This document shows, piece by piece, positions 8,527 through 16,908 of a stretch of DNA of 31,813 nucleotides. How positions within the stretch are numbered: position 1 is the stretch's first letter; every line of letters begins with the position of its first letter. The notes beneath the pieces are model-generated. The model was not told where the DNA came from. It saw nothing but the letters and a program-made list of their open reading frames with translations, and searched no databases. The DNA is taken from the NCBI GenBank assembly GCA_964614365.1, contig CAZTLA010000012.1, positions 1-31,813 on the forward strand. Reading direction: 5' to 3'. The stretch is from JACQWR01 sp964614365 (lineage in GTDB: Bacteria > Desulfobacterota > Syntrophia > Syntrophales > JACQWR01). Made by a program: the position numbers and the translations under genes.

Positions 8527-9111
8527 CTAACCCTCGTCAGGTTTTTGAAAAAGTTTGAAGTCGATCATTTCACATATGGCGTGACCCGCCGTGATATGTA
8601 CCTCCTGGATGCGGGGCGTGTTTCCGGAAGTGACATTAAGGGAATAATCCACCATTTTTGCAATCTCTCCCCCATTCTTCCCCGTGAAACCGATGGTGAT
8701 CATTCCCAATTTTTTTGCCGTTTCCAAGGCCTTTATGACGTTTACGGAAGCACCGCTGGTGCTGATACCCCAGGCCACATCTCCCGCCTGACCTATCGCA
8801 CGGATCTGCTTGCTGAATATTTCAGAGAAATCATAATCGTTGCCTATACTTGTGATGATAGACGTGTCGGTGCTCAACGCGATGGCAGGAAGCGGTGGTC
8901 TCTCGATGAGAAAGCGGTTTACGAATTCCGCCGCCAGGTGCTGCGCATCGGCCGCAGAACCTCCGTTTCCGAAAATCAATATCTTATTGCCCGCCTTGAG
9001 CGCCCCGGTTATCACTTCCACAACATCGACAACCTTGCCCAGGTTATCGTTGATGAACGTATCTTTAAGCTGGCAACTTTCTTTGAATATCTTGATGATA
9101 TGATCTTCCAC
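8527..9111 (-). CDS. gmhA: Phosphoheptose isomerase (sedoheptulose 7-phosphate isomerase)
   Basis: GmhA converts sedoheptulose 7-phosphate to glycero-manno-heptose 7-phosphate, the first step towards the ADP-heptose used for LPS inner core. The 194-residue SIS-domain protein shows ILIFGNGGSAADAQHLAAEF, ALSTDTSIITSIGNDYDF, WGISTSGASVNVIKA and the C-terminal QEVHITAGHAICEMID, with the His and Glu residues of the active site. The start is GTG at 9111, preceded by GGGGAG at about 8 nt. A textbook promoter lies upstream. It precedes grpE-dnaK by 84 bp on the same strand, so some read-through into the chaperone genes is possible. Presence of the gene implies a Gram-negative envelope. Confidence 0.95.
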   Translation of the reverse strand: MEDHIIKIFKESCQLKDTFINDNLGKVVDVVEVITGALKAGNKILIFGNGGSAADAQHLAAEFVNRFLIERPPLPAIALSTDTSIITSIGNDYDFSEIFSKQIRAIGQAGDVAWGISTSGASVNVIKALETAKKLGMITIGFTGKNGGEIAKMVDYSLNVTSGNTPRIQEVHITAGHAICEMIDFKLFQKPDEG

Positions 9112-9170
9112 GTGACATTCTCCCCGTTGGCATCTGCCGGCAGGTAATCCTGCGCCTCAAAATTCGCACT

Positions 9171-9199
9171 AATATATTTACCCGCCTTTCCCCTGTCAA
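9171..9199 (-). promoter_or_regulatory. Strong sigma-70-type promoter for gmhA
   Basis: On the minus strand, TTGACA (9199-9194), 17 nt, then TATATT (9176-9171). Expected transcription start is near 9164, about 53 nt before the gmhA GTG. It is the best promoter match in the window. Confidence 0.8.
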
Positions 9200-9224
9200 G
9201 GGTATGGGGAAATTTATAAGGTCG

Positions 9225-9239
9225 ATTTTCTCAGAAAAT
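9225..9239. promoter_or_regulatory. AT-rich 15-bp palindrome upstream of the gmhA promoter
   Basis: ATTTTCT-c-AGAAAAT is a perfect inverted repeat, extended to nearly CGAT...ATCG on each side. It is centred roughly 68 bp before the predicted gmhA transcription start, between that promoter and the end of nrdD. It could be a regulator site or part of an untypical nrdD terminator. A second small stem, ggggt/acccc at 9272-9286, lies nearer nrdD and lacks a T-run. Confidence 0.35.
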
Positions 9240-9326
9240 ATCGAATGATGGAATAGAGAAGGGTGTTGGGAGGGGTCGGAAACCCCGGTTGGTTATGGAG
9301 AGGGATGATATTTCCCGGCATGATGG

Positions 9327-11399
9327 CTACTTCTGCAGGAGATCGTCACAGAGGTTTCTATCACGAAGTTCGGCAATTTTCCCCATGTTCCATCCGGGTA
9401 CTCTGCTGAAATATTGAGCGATTCTTGCAATACCCTCAACATCTGTCGAATTGCAGCGGGGACAGTTTTCCCGAATGCCTCTTGAGGTCGTGCCGCAGGC
9501 GTTGCAGGCCGTGAACGAAGGGGAAAAAACTACCTGGTTGTTTTGAGTGTCCCGGAAAACCGTGACAATGAATTTTACCATGCTCTTTGTCGAAGGTCGG
9601 GTGTCCCCTAACCAGACGTGACTGATCGTGCCTCCCCCGATACGTGAATGGAAAAGGCCTTCCCTTTTGACCCGCTCCATCGGCGTCACAGGCGCCGCTA
9701 CGTTCAAGTGGGTGGAATTGGTATAATACACTTCTCCGCTTGCCAGTGAGCCGTTGATAAAATGACCCGACTCGGGCGAATAGTATTTCAGATCAAGGCG
9801 GGCAAACCGGTACGCAGTTGTTTCGGCAGGCGATTGCTCCAAGGTAAACCGCAGTCCGTGTTTATCGCTAAGCCTGTCCGTTTCCGCCTTCATATGGGAG
9901 ATTACTTCCATGCCGAAGGCAAGCGCGTCGGAGGAATCATGCAACTGCTTCCCTCTGTGGATGCGAACAAGTTCATTGAGACCGACCATTCCTATAAGAT
10001 ACATTGCCCGGTCCATTCTCAGGTAAGGGAGACCGTCCCTATTCATGCCAAGCACGGACAGAGGCCCCTGATCGCCGTAGGAAAGAAGTTTCTCAATAAA
10101 ATTCTTCTTCTGGAGGTGTGCCGTTACCGCCAGTTCCACAAATTCCGATATGGCGGAGAGAAGTTTCCGATCGTCCCCTCCCGCTTTATAACCCAGTCTC
10201 GGCAGGTTGATCGTCACATTTTGTATGGCGACGCACCTCATTTTCCAGGGGGTCTTTGTGTCTTCCCGGTCCGGCCCTGTTTCTTTGACGTCCAGAGCGC
10301 CGCAGGACGTATTGACCACGCCCTCCCGATCAAAGACGAAACAGGTATTCCCTTTATCCGACGCTACCTCGCATATATGACCCAGGAAATCTTCGTGACC
10401 CGGCGTATGGAAAAAATGTTCCGAGATATGAACGAGCGGACGGGGAAAGAGAAAGGGTTTCCCCGTGGCATCACCCTCCTTAAATACTTCGAATAGGGCC
10501 CAGGCAAATTTCCGTGCTTCATCCTGGTAATCCCGGTATGGCTTGCCCGTTGGTTCGCCTCCCGGCCCGATCGCCGGCACATCGGCAAAATGTTCCGGCA
10601 CATCCCAGTAAATATGAATATCGGTGAATATCGCCTGACCGCCTCTGGCTGACGTGAGCTGGGAAAATTCGTACACGAGCATCTGGGCCAGTTGTTTCAC
10701 CTCACCGTCTTCCAGTGCGCTCAGGTAAGGGGCGAAGAAGAGGTTCACCGCGTCCCATCCGATCACGCCGGCGAAATGCCCTTGCAATATGGCGCCGAAG
10801 CGCACCATGTGAGCGAGGAGAACTTCCGCATGATTGGCAGGTTTGGCGACGGTGAGCGAATGGGGAAGATTAAGGCCGAATTTTTTTACATATTCAAGGG
10901 AATGGCAGAAACTGTAAGGCCGGTCAATATATCCCAGGCCGTGGAGGTGGATGTCCCCCGCCACGTGCGCGTCGGCCACATCGTGGGAAAAGACGTCATG
11001 GAGGGCATATTCCCGCTTTATGCCTTCGGCCAGAATCAGGTTGGTTCCTTCCGGCGAGTGGGGTGCATTGGCATTTTCCTTGTTCTGGTGCAGCATCAAC
11101 TGCCGTACATCGTAAAGCGAAAAGCCCAGGCGGGCGTGCATTTTTCTTGCCTGTTCCAGGCCTCGTTCCACGAGTTTTGCGTCCACCAGTTCCCGGATGA
11201 GGTACGTGGTTAACAAGCCAATGCCGGAAGCCACGATCTGTTTCTCCACTTCCCGGCTGATCGATTCGGCAGTATCGCTATCGATTCCGGTCTCGCGGAT
11301 AAGAGTGTCAATGATGCGCTGCCGGTTCCACCGTGCCGTTTCCTCGTTCGATTTTCTTACGAAGAGCGTAATATCGGTAGTTTCTTCTTCCCTGTTCAT
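9327..11399 (-). CDS. nrdD: Anaerobic (class III) ribonucleoside-triphosphate reductase
   Basis: NrdD reduces ribonucleoside triphosphates to dNTPs with a glycyl radical generated by an activase under anoxia. The 690-residue product has an N-terminal ATP-cone (about 10-100), the barrel segments DIHLHGLGYIDRPYSFCHSL, TSARGGQAIFTDIHIYW and GNTCFVFDREGVVNTSCGA, and a C-terminal zinc site Cys632/Cys635/Cys646/Cys649. The C-terminal radical region reads RIAQYFSRVPGWNMGK. Where relatives usually have R-V/I-T-G-Y this protein has Gln662, but RVPGW with Gly669 follows seven residues later and may carry the radical. The gene overlaps the upstream HD gene by ATGA. No nrdG-type activase gene is adjacent. 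Family assignment is secure; the radical residue is uncertain. Confidence 0.95.
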   Translation of the reverse strand: MNREEETTDITLFVRKSNEETARWNRQRIIDTLIRETGIDSDTAESISREVEKQIVASGIGLLTTYLIRELVDAKLVERGLEQARKMHARLGFSLYDVRQLMLHQNKENANAPHSPEGTNLILAEGIKREYALHDVFSHDVADAHVAGDIHLHGLGYIDRPYSFCHSLEYVKKFGLNLPHSLTVAKPANHAEVLLAHMVRFGAILQGHFAGVIGWDAVNLFFAPYLSALEDGEVKQLAQMLVYEFSQLTSARGGQAIFTDIHIYWDVPEHFADVPAIGPGGEPTGKPYRDYQDEARKFAWALFEVFKEGDATGKPFLFPRPLVHISEHFFHTPGHEDFLGHICEVASDKGNTCFVFDREGVVNTSCGALDVKETGPDREDTKTPWKMRCVAIQNVTINLPRLGYKAGGDDRKLLSAISEFVELAVTAHLQKKNFIEKLLSYGDQGPLSVLGMNRDGLPYLRMDRAMYLIGMVGLNELVRIHRGKQLHDSSDALAFGMEVISHMKAETDRLSDKHGLRFTLEQSPAETTAYRFARLDLKYYSPESGHFINGSLASGEVYYTNSTHLNVAAPVTPMERVKREGLFHSRIGGGTISHVWLGDTRPSTKSMVKFIVTVFRDTQNNQVVFSPSFTACNACGTTSRGIRENCPRCNSTDVEGIARIAQYFSRVPGWNMGKIAELRDRNLCDDLLQK

Positions 11400-12829
11400 A
11401 TATTCGTTGTTGCCGTTTCGCCCATGGCTCCCAGCGCCTGTTCCGCGGCCGCAGACAGCGCTTCATCGTGGTCGTGACTGAGGGAAAATACCCGGAAATG
11501 CACCACTCGCGCCGGAATAAAGCGGTAGATTCCGCGTAATGGCTCGGGAGAAGTGACCCCTGTTGCGGGATTATAGATATTGACCAGTTTCCCCGTGTCC
11601 GACATGGGGTTAATGGGGCGCGGGTCCTGGGTGGCAAGATCCACGCGGAAGGGGATTTTTTTCAATTTACCGGGCAGATGCTCCCTGATCCTCTTTTCAT
11701 AATCACCGGATCCGGAAAAAGTGGTTCCCTTCTGCAACTGTTCAATAGAGAGCTCGTCGGAGAACGACATTTTCCACTTGACCTCCCGCTTGTGCAGCTT
11801 TTCCCATTCCCGCCCCAGTTCTTTCTTCTTTGGATCCTTGCTGCCAAGCCAATCCTGAACTTCTCCGAAAAGGCGCCATTCGTCACAGCGGAGATAGTGG
11901 TCAAGGGCTTGGGCGGGATTGCGGGGGAAGAGGATATTCAGGGTTTCCTGGAATATCTCCTGTAGGTGCAGGTCCAGTGCCCTGGTCGTCCGGTGGAAAT
12001 AGACATTGGTATAGAGAGTCAATCTTGCGTTTAAAAAGCGGTTCAGGGCGGAAATGCCCGCCTGGTGCAGGGTCAGGCCCTTTTCCGTAAAAAAGGTATA
12101 GTAGCGGAGCCTCGCCAGGTCTACGATATCGAGGGAAAACCCCGTCATGTACGCATCGCGCTGGACGTAGTCGAGATTATCCACCGTATAAATACCCGAG
12201 AAGAGATGTCGTAAAAGCTGGAGCCATCGTGGACGCATTCGGTCGCGGATGGAGGGCATTTTTATCAGGAATGCAACCTGGGCGGGGTCGAGGCGTTCCC
12301 CTCGCTCGAAGGGGCCGGCGGGACTTCTCCCGATGCGTCTGATCAGGCTGCTCAGTTTTGTTCTTATTATCAGTTCCCCCAGCGTCTCGTGGGTGAGACC
12401 ATAGCGGGCGAGGAAATGGTCGTCGAAAAAGTGCCCGTAGGGTCCGTGCCCCACGTCGTGCAAGAGACCGGCCACGCGGAGGAGTTCCTCTACGTAGTTC
12501 AAAGACGGAACGTCTTTGCATACTTCACGCAGACTCGAGTAAAGATACCGTCCGAATTCTCCGGCCACATGCATGGTGCCCAGGGAGTGTTGAAATCTAC
12601 TATGCTCGGCGGCAGGATACACCCAGCGGGCGCTCTGGAGCTGGTAAATCCTGCGCAATCGTTGCAACCAGGGAGAATCTATCAGATCTTTCTCCGTCTT
12701 TTCCGACGGAGAGTCGTCGGCAGGCACCGTGAAGGAGGCATACTGGTAAATGGGATCGGCAATTAGCGCCATCCCTTTATAAATATTGGGATATTTTGTT
12801 TTCATCCGTTCCATGGCCAAGGTGTACAA
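11396..12829 (-). CDS. HD-domain phosphohydrolase, dGTPase/SAMHD1-like
   Basis: The 477-residue protein belongs to the HD superfamily branch that includes dNTP triphosphohydrolases and SAMHD1. The metal ligands are visible: His81 in SRFQHSLGTMHVAGEF, His124-Asp125 in GLLHDVGHGPYGHFFDDH, and Asp217 in YTVDNLDYVQRDAYMTG. Such enzymes usually cleave dNTPs to deoxynucleoside and triphosphate. Its stop overlaps the nrdD start (ATGA), so hydrolase and reductase are made from one message, which fits a role in dNTP balance; the substrate itself is an inference. I give TTG at 12829 because GGAG lies just upstream, though the spacing is short. ATG at 12814 or 12805 are alternatives. Confidence 0.85.
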   Translation of the reverse strand: MYTLAMERMKTKYPNIYKGMALIADPIYQYASFTVPADDSPSEKTEKDLIDSPWLQRLRRIYQLQSARWVYPAAEHSRFQHSLGTMHVAGEFGRYLYSSLREVCKDVPSLNYVEELLRVAGLLHDVGHGPYGHFFDDHFLARYGLTHETLGELIIRTKLSSLIRRIGRSPAGPFERGERLDPAQVAFLIKMPSIRDRMRPRWLQLLRHLFSGIYTVDNLDYVQRDAYMTGFSLDIVDLARLRYYTFFTEKGLTLHQAGISALNRFLNARLTLYTNVYFHRTTRALDLHLQEIFQETLNILFPRNPAQALDHYLRCDEWRLFGEVQDWLGSKDPKKKELGREWEKLHKREVKWKMSFSDELSIEQLQKGTTFSGSGDYEKRIREHLPGKLKKIPFRVDLATQDPRPINPMSDTGKLVNIYNPATGVTSPEPLRGIYRFIPARVVHFRVFSLSHDHDEALSAAAEQALGAMGETATTNI

Positions 12830-12870
12830 TATTCTCCGGAAAATATCAATTTCAAATCATCGGTATTTTT

Positions 12871-13722
12871 TCAGGATATTGAGCAGGCAGAAAGCGCGTT
12901 GCTCAATATTCCAAATTCCTCCGGCGAGAGGGTTTCTCCCCTCCTCCCGCCGTCGATGCCGGCAGTTGCAAACGATGCTATCAGATCGCTTTCCCCATAT
13001 CCGGGCGGCATCGCGTGGCGGAAAGTATTCCGGAGAGTCTTCCTCCGCTTGGCGAAAGCAATCTTCACGACTTTAAGGAAAAGGTCCTCGTCACTGAGTT
13101 CCATCAGTGGTCTTTCCCGGAACGCCATCCTAAGAACGGTGGAGGTCACCTTCGGTTCCGGGTAGAAACAGCGGGAGGAGACGTTGAATTCACGGGAAAC
13201 GTGGGCGTACATGGAGATCACCACCGAGGGAATGCCGTATTCCTTCGTGCCCGCACAAGCGGTTATGCGGTCCGCCACCTCTTTTTGCACCAGCAGGACC
13301 GCGGACGAAATGCGGTGCCGGAACGCGAGCAGGCGGAAGAGTATCTGCGAGGAAATATTGTAGGGTATGTTCCCCACGATCTTTAGTTTTTCTGATCCGT
13401 ATAGGGAGCAGGGTATGGAAAAGTCATACTTGAGCACGTCGGCATGGACAATGTCCACCTGGGGGCGCTTCCCAAGCCTTTCCGTCAGAAGGGCAATCAT
13501 GAAAGGGTCCACATCCAGGGCGATGATCCTTCGGGCCGTTGCCGCCATCAGGTCGGTCATAAGCCCCAGTCCCGCTCCGATTTCGACGATGATATCATTT
13601 TCCTGTATCCCGATGGTGCGGATGATCTTGTTCATCACGTTTGTGTCTTCGAGGAATGACTGGCCCAACCGTTTCAAAGGCCGGATGCCGTGCGCTCTGA
13701 GGATTGTTCTAACTGCGGTCAT
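12871..13722 (-). CDS. rsmA: 16S rRNA dimethyladenosine transferase (RsmA/KsgA)
   Basis: RsmA dimethylates two adjacent adenines in the 3'-terminal helix of 16S rRNA during 30S maturation. ATG at 13722 gives 283 residues starting TAVRTILRAHGIRPLKRLGQ, followed by the family's SFLED. It has SAM motif I (VEIGAGLGLMTDLM), the acidic loop IIALDVDPFM and catalytic motif IV (VGNIPYNISSQILF). PEPKVTSTVL and KRRKTLRNTF near the end are also typical. The frame is open further upstream, but that part is the DUF2062 gene read in another frame, so I reject it. The start overlaps the DUF2062 stop by 14 bp. The HD gene follows after 41 bp. Confidence 0.97.
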   Translation of the reverse strand: MTAVRTILRAHGIRPLKRLGQSFLEDTNVMNKIIRTIGIQENDIIVEIGAGLGLMTDLMAATARRIIALDVDPFMIALLTERLGKRPQVDIVHADVLKYDFSIPCSLYGSEKLKIVGNIPYNISSQILFRLLAFRHRISSAVLLVQKEVADRITACAGTKEYGIPSVVISMYAHVSREFNVSSRCFYPEPKVTSTVLRMAFRERPLMELSDEDLFLKVVKIAFAKRRKTLRNTFRHAMPPGYGESDLIASFATAGIDGGRRGETLSPEEFGILSNALSACSIS

Positions 13723-14170
13723 GTATCTTTTTACTCCGGGCGGCAGTAAGGAGCCGGTGCGTAATAAAGTAGGCGGGCACGGCAAAGAAAGGAGCAATAA
13801 GAATGCCCCCCACAAGCAGGGGAGCGGCTATCCCCCAACCATGGTGCAGAAGATGGATCAGGGAGTAGTCGGTGAAGGTGGCGGGGGAGCAGCGGTCACC
13901 CAGCAGAAACTTGCCCAGCCGATATTCAGCGAGATATAAAAAGGGAATTGTAACGGGATTGGAGATCATCCATGAGCCAAGATAGCCTGCCGATATATTC
14001 TGCTGGAAGGTGATCCCGACAATGACAATCAACGCCGTGTGCAGGGGAATAGTGGGAGTCACGCCGATGAAGACGCCTATCGCCACGCCCATGGCAATTG
14101 ATTTCGGTTCTCCCTTGAGACTGAGGAACCGGTCGTAGTATTTTCTTAAGAGATTTTTCCAATTCATCAT
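13709..14170 (-). CDS. DUF2062 integral membrane protein
   Basis: The 153-residue product matches the DUF2062 pattern: a short basic N-terminus, then KSIAMGVAIGVFIGVTPTIP, a hydrophobic stretch, GSWMISNPVTIPFLY, and a C-terminal membrane segment (APLLVGGILIAPFFAVPAYF). Two to three membrane spans are likely. The biochemical role of the family is not known to me; members often sit near envelope or glycosyltransferase genes, here between tsaD and rsmA. Its ATG overlaps the tsaD stop (TAATG), and its own stop lies within rsmA. A second in-frame ATG at 14167 is equally possible as the start. Confidence 0.85.
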   Translation of the reverse strand: MMNWKNLLRKYYDRFLSLKGEPKSIAMGVAIGVFIGVTPTIPLHTALIVIVGITFQQNISAGYLGSWMISNPVTIPFLYLAEYRLGKFLLGDRCSPATFTDYSLIHLLHHGWGIAAPLLVGGILIAPFFAVPAYFITHRLLTAARSKKIHDRS

Positions 14171-15177
14171 TAATCCAGCATATCCAGCGGCCAGCGTGAA
14201 ACTGCATTCAGGTTCAGATCATCGCAGCGCCCTTCTTCCAGGCGATGATTACCGGCAACCGCTATCATGGCTGCATTGTCGGTGCACAGAACGGGCGGAG
14301 GGAAGAACACCTCGATACCACAGGAGGAGGCGTCCCGGAAAAACCTCTCCCTCAGGCGGCTGTTAGCCGCCACGCCGCCGCAAACCACGACCGACGATAC
14401 GGAAGACAAGCGGGCAGCTCTCAGGGTCTTTTCCACCAGGACATCGACAATGGCCTCCTGGTAACCGGCGGCGACGTCCGCCAGCTCGTCCGCTTCGAAA
14501 GGCGTTCCCCTCTTTTTCACCGTGGTCAGAAGAGACGTCTTCAGGCCGCTGAAACTGAAATCGAGACTGTTTTTCATTGCCCGGGGAAAGGGAAACCGGC
14601 TGGTGTTTCCCTTTTGGGCAAGCCTGTCGATTACCATGCCGCCGGGGTAGCCGATGTTCAGAAGATTTGCCGCTTTATCGAAGGCTTCACCCGCCGCATC
14701 GTCTTTCGTCTGCCCCAAAACGGTAAATCGCCGGAAACCCGTTACCAGGTAGAGGTGGGTATGGCCGCCGGATACCACCAGCGCGACAAAGGGGAAATCG
14801 GGAACCCTGTCCGTAAGAAAAATGGAAAAAACGTGCCCCTCCAGGTGGTTGACCCCAACAAAGGGCACGCCCAGGGCAAAAGCCATGGCCTTGGCCATCG
14901 ACAATCCCACGAGGAGCGACCCCACAAGTCCCGGCCCTCTCGTTACGGCGATACCTTCAATACCGTTGACGGTTGCGCAGGCCTCTTCAAGGGCCTGAAG
15001 TATTACGGGAACGATAACTTCCAGGTGTTTTCGTGAAGCGATTTCCGGCACTATTCCCCCGAATTTGCTGTGCGTATCGATCTGGGAAGCAATAATGTTC
15101 GAAAGCATGACTCGTCCGTCCCGGACTACCGAGGCCGCGGTTTCATCACAGGAAGATTCGATGCCGAGCACTAACAT
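14170..15177 (-). CDS. tsaD: tRNA t6A biosynthesis protein TsaD
   Basis: TsaD is the threonylcarbamoyl transferase that, with TsaB and TsaE, makes t6A37 in ANN-decoding tRNAs. The 335-residue product begins LVLGIESSCDETAASVV and shows the metal-binding VNHLEGHVFS, VSGGHTHLYLV, KDDAAGEAFDKAA, NIGYPGG and VCGGVAANSRLRE. I chose ATG 15177, where GGGGA lies 8 nt upstream and the protein starts as in the family; upstream ATGs at 15195, 15192 and 15183 are in frame. It is the first gene of the tsaD, DUF2062, rsmA, HD, nrdD unit and shares its promoter region with nadB. tsaB and tsaE are not in the window. Confidence 0.97.
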   Translation of the reverse strand: MLVLGIESSCDETAASVVRDGRVMLSNIIASQIDTHSKFGGIVPEIASRKHLEVIVPVILQALEEACATVNGIEGIAVTRGPGLVGSLLVGLSMAKAMAFALGVPFVGVNHLEGHVFSIFLTDRVPDFPFVALVVSGGHTHLYLVTGFRRFTVLGQTKDDAAGEAFDKAANLLNIGYPGGMVIDRLAQKGNTSRFPFPRAMKNSLDFSFSGLKTSLLTTVKKRGTPFEADELADVAAGYQEAIVDVLVEKTLRAARLSSVSSVVVCGGVAANSRLRERFFRDASSCGIEVFFPPPVLCTDNAAMIAVAGNHRLEEGRCDDLNLNAVSRWPLDMLD

Positions 15178-15198
15178 AGTCATTATCCCCATCATTTA

Positions 15199-15250
15199 TT
15201 GTTTTACAAATAGCGTGAAAATATATATAGAAATACTCGATATTTGTAAA
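15199..15250. promoter_or_regulatory. Overlapping divergent promoters of tsaD and nadB with inverted repeat
   Basis: The self-complementary hexamer TATATA (15222-15227) can serve as -10 in both directions. Rightwards (nadB), TTGTTT (15199-15204) lies 17 nt before it. Leftwards (tsaD), TTTACA (15250-15245) also lies 17 nt before it. A perfect 10-bp inverted repeat, tttacaaata (15203-15212) and tatttgtaaa (15241-15250), brackets the hexamer and covers one -35 on each side, as an operator pair would. No known regulator box was recognised. Confidence 0.55.
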
Positions 15251-15296
15251 CACTCTTTTCATTTCACTGATTCTTCAGAAGGGATTTCAGCGTTCT

Positions 15297-16904
15297 ATGG
15301 AAATTCAGACAGACTTTCTTATCCTGGGAAGCGGCGTCGCGGGGCTCAGCCTTGCGATTAAGGCGGCGGAACGGGGAACGGTAGCCGTCGTCACGAAAAA
15401 AGAAAAATTCGAATCGAACACGAATTATGCCCAGGGAGGGATTGCCGCCGTCCAGGACGTAAAGGACAATTTTGAATCCCACATCGACGATACCCTCGTC
15501 TGCGGAACAGGACTTTCACACCCGGATGTGGTGAGATTGGTCGTGACGGAAGGTCCGGAGAGGGTAAAGGAACTGGTGGACTGGGGCGTGGATTTTACCC
15601 GGGCGGCGTCGGGAGCCGCGTACGATCTCGGCTGGGAGGGCGGCCATTCCATGAGGAGGGTCCTTCATGCCAAGGACTTGACGGGCAGGGAAATTGAGCG
15701 AGCCCTCATCGAACAAGCGGGGTCCCTGAAGAATATCGCGATGTATGAAAATCATATTGCCATTGACCTTATCCTGAAGTCCGGCGTCCTGGGTGAAAAA
15801 AGGACGCATCAGGACATTTGCCTGGGAGCCTATGTCTTGGACATTGATCGTAAAGAAGTGCATACGTTCCGCGCACGATTCGTCATCCTCAGCACCGGGG
15901 GTGCGGGAAAGGTGTACCTCATCACCACGAATCCGGATATTGCCACCGGTGACGGCATCGCCATGGCCTACCGGGCAGGCGCGCGGATTGCCAACATGGA
16001 ATTCATGCAGTTCCACCCCACGTGCCTGTACCACCCCGATGCGAAATCGTTCCTGATCAGCGAGGCGGTGCGTGGAGAGGGCGCCGTTCTCAAAACAAAG
16101 AACGGGGCGCCCTTCATGGAAAAGTACCACCCGAGGAAAAGCCTTGCCCCACGGGATATCGTTGCCAAGGCCATAGATACGGAACTGAAACGATCCGGCG
16201 ATGAATACGTGCTGCTCGACATTACGGGGAAGGACCGCGACTTCCTCATGGGCCGGTTTCCCAACATCTATCAAAAATGCCTCGAGTTCGGCATTGACAT
16301 GGCAACGGATCCGATCCCCGTCGTTCCGGCTGCCCACTACCTGTGCGGCGGCGTAGCCGTCAACCATTCCGGCGAAACAAGCATCGGCAGGTTATTTGCC
16401 TGCGGCGAGGTGTCCTGCACGGGACTGCACGGCGCCAACCGCCTGGCAAGCAATTCGCTTCTTGAAGCACTGGTCTATTCCCACCGCGCCTTCGTCAGGA
16501 TGGGGGAACTCTTTGCACAAACGAGAGAGGACGGAAGACCCATCGCTCCCTGGGATCCGCAGGGAGCGGGGGAAAGCGACGAATCTATCGTCGTATCCCA
16601 TAACTGGGATGAGATCAGGCGGTGCATGTGGAATTACGTGGGCATCGTGCGTTCGGACAAAAGGCTGGAACGGGCGGATCGGCGGATCGAACTGATCGGC
16701 AGGGAAATTGACGAGTACTACCGGCATTTCATCGTCACGCGGGATCTGATCGAGCTCAGGAATATCGCGACCGTGGCTGCCCTGATCGTTCGATGCGCCC
16801 GGATACGAAAAGAAAGCCGGGGGCTCCATTACAACATCGACTACCCCGATACGGACGATAAAAACTGGCAGAGGGATACGGAAATCGTGCGGCCATTTTC
16901 GTGA
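15297..16904 (+). CDS. nadB: L-aspartate oxidase
   Basis: NadB is a flavoenzyme that oxidises L-aspartate to iminoaspartate, the first step of de novo NAD synthesis before NadA. In anaerobes fumarate can replace oxygen as acceptor. The 535-residue product has the N-terminal FAD-binding FLILGSGVAGLSLAIKAAE, NYAQGGIAAV, GGHSMRRVLHAKDLTGREIE, FMQFHPTCLYHP, ISEAVRGEGAVL, PAAHYLCGGVAV and GANRLASNSLLEALVYSHRA. The C-terminal helical domain is complete. It stands alone here without nadA or nadC. A modest AAGGGA sits about 12 nt before the ATG. The stop is only 4 bp from the convergent lipoprotein gene's stop, leaving no room for a terminator. Confidence 0.97.
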   Translation: MEIQTDFLILGSGVAGLSLAIKAAERGTVAVVTKKEKFESNTNYAQGGIAAVQDVKDNFESHIDDTLVCGTGLSHPDVVRLVVTEGPERVKELVDWGVDFTRAASGAAYDLGWEGGHSMRRVLHAKDLTGREIERALIEQAGSLKNIAMYENHIAIDLILKSGVLGEKRTHQDICLGAYVLDIDRKEVHTFRARFVILSTGGAGKVYLITTNPDIATGDGIAMAYRAGARIANMEFMQFHPTCLYHPDAKSFLISEAVRGEGAVLKTKNGAPFMEKYHPRKSLAPRDIVAKAIDTELKRSGDEYVLLDITGKDRDFLMGRFPNIYQKCLEFGIDMATDPIPVVPAAHYLCGGVAVNHSGETSIGRLFACGEVSCTGLHGANRLASNSLLEALVYSHRAFVRMGELFAQTREDGRPIAPWDPQGAGESDESIVVSHNWDEIRRCMWNYVGIVRSDKRLERADRRIELIGREIDEYYRHFIVTRDLIELRNIATVAALIVRCARIRKESRGLHYNIDYPDTDDKNWQRDTEIVRPFS

Positions 16905-16908
16905 TGTT

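Noticed and set aside
12830..12870. NrdR box upstream of the HD-nrdD genes
   Set aside because: The 41-bp gap after rsmA is AT-rich but has no ACACWATATATWGTGT-like sequence.
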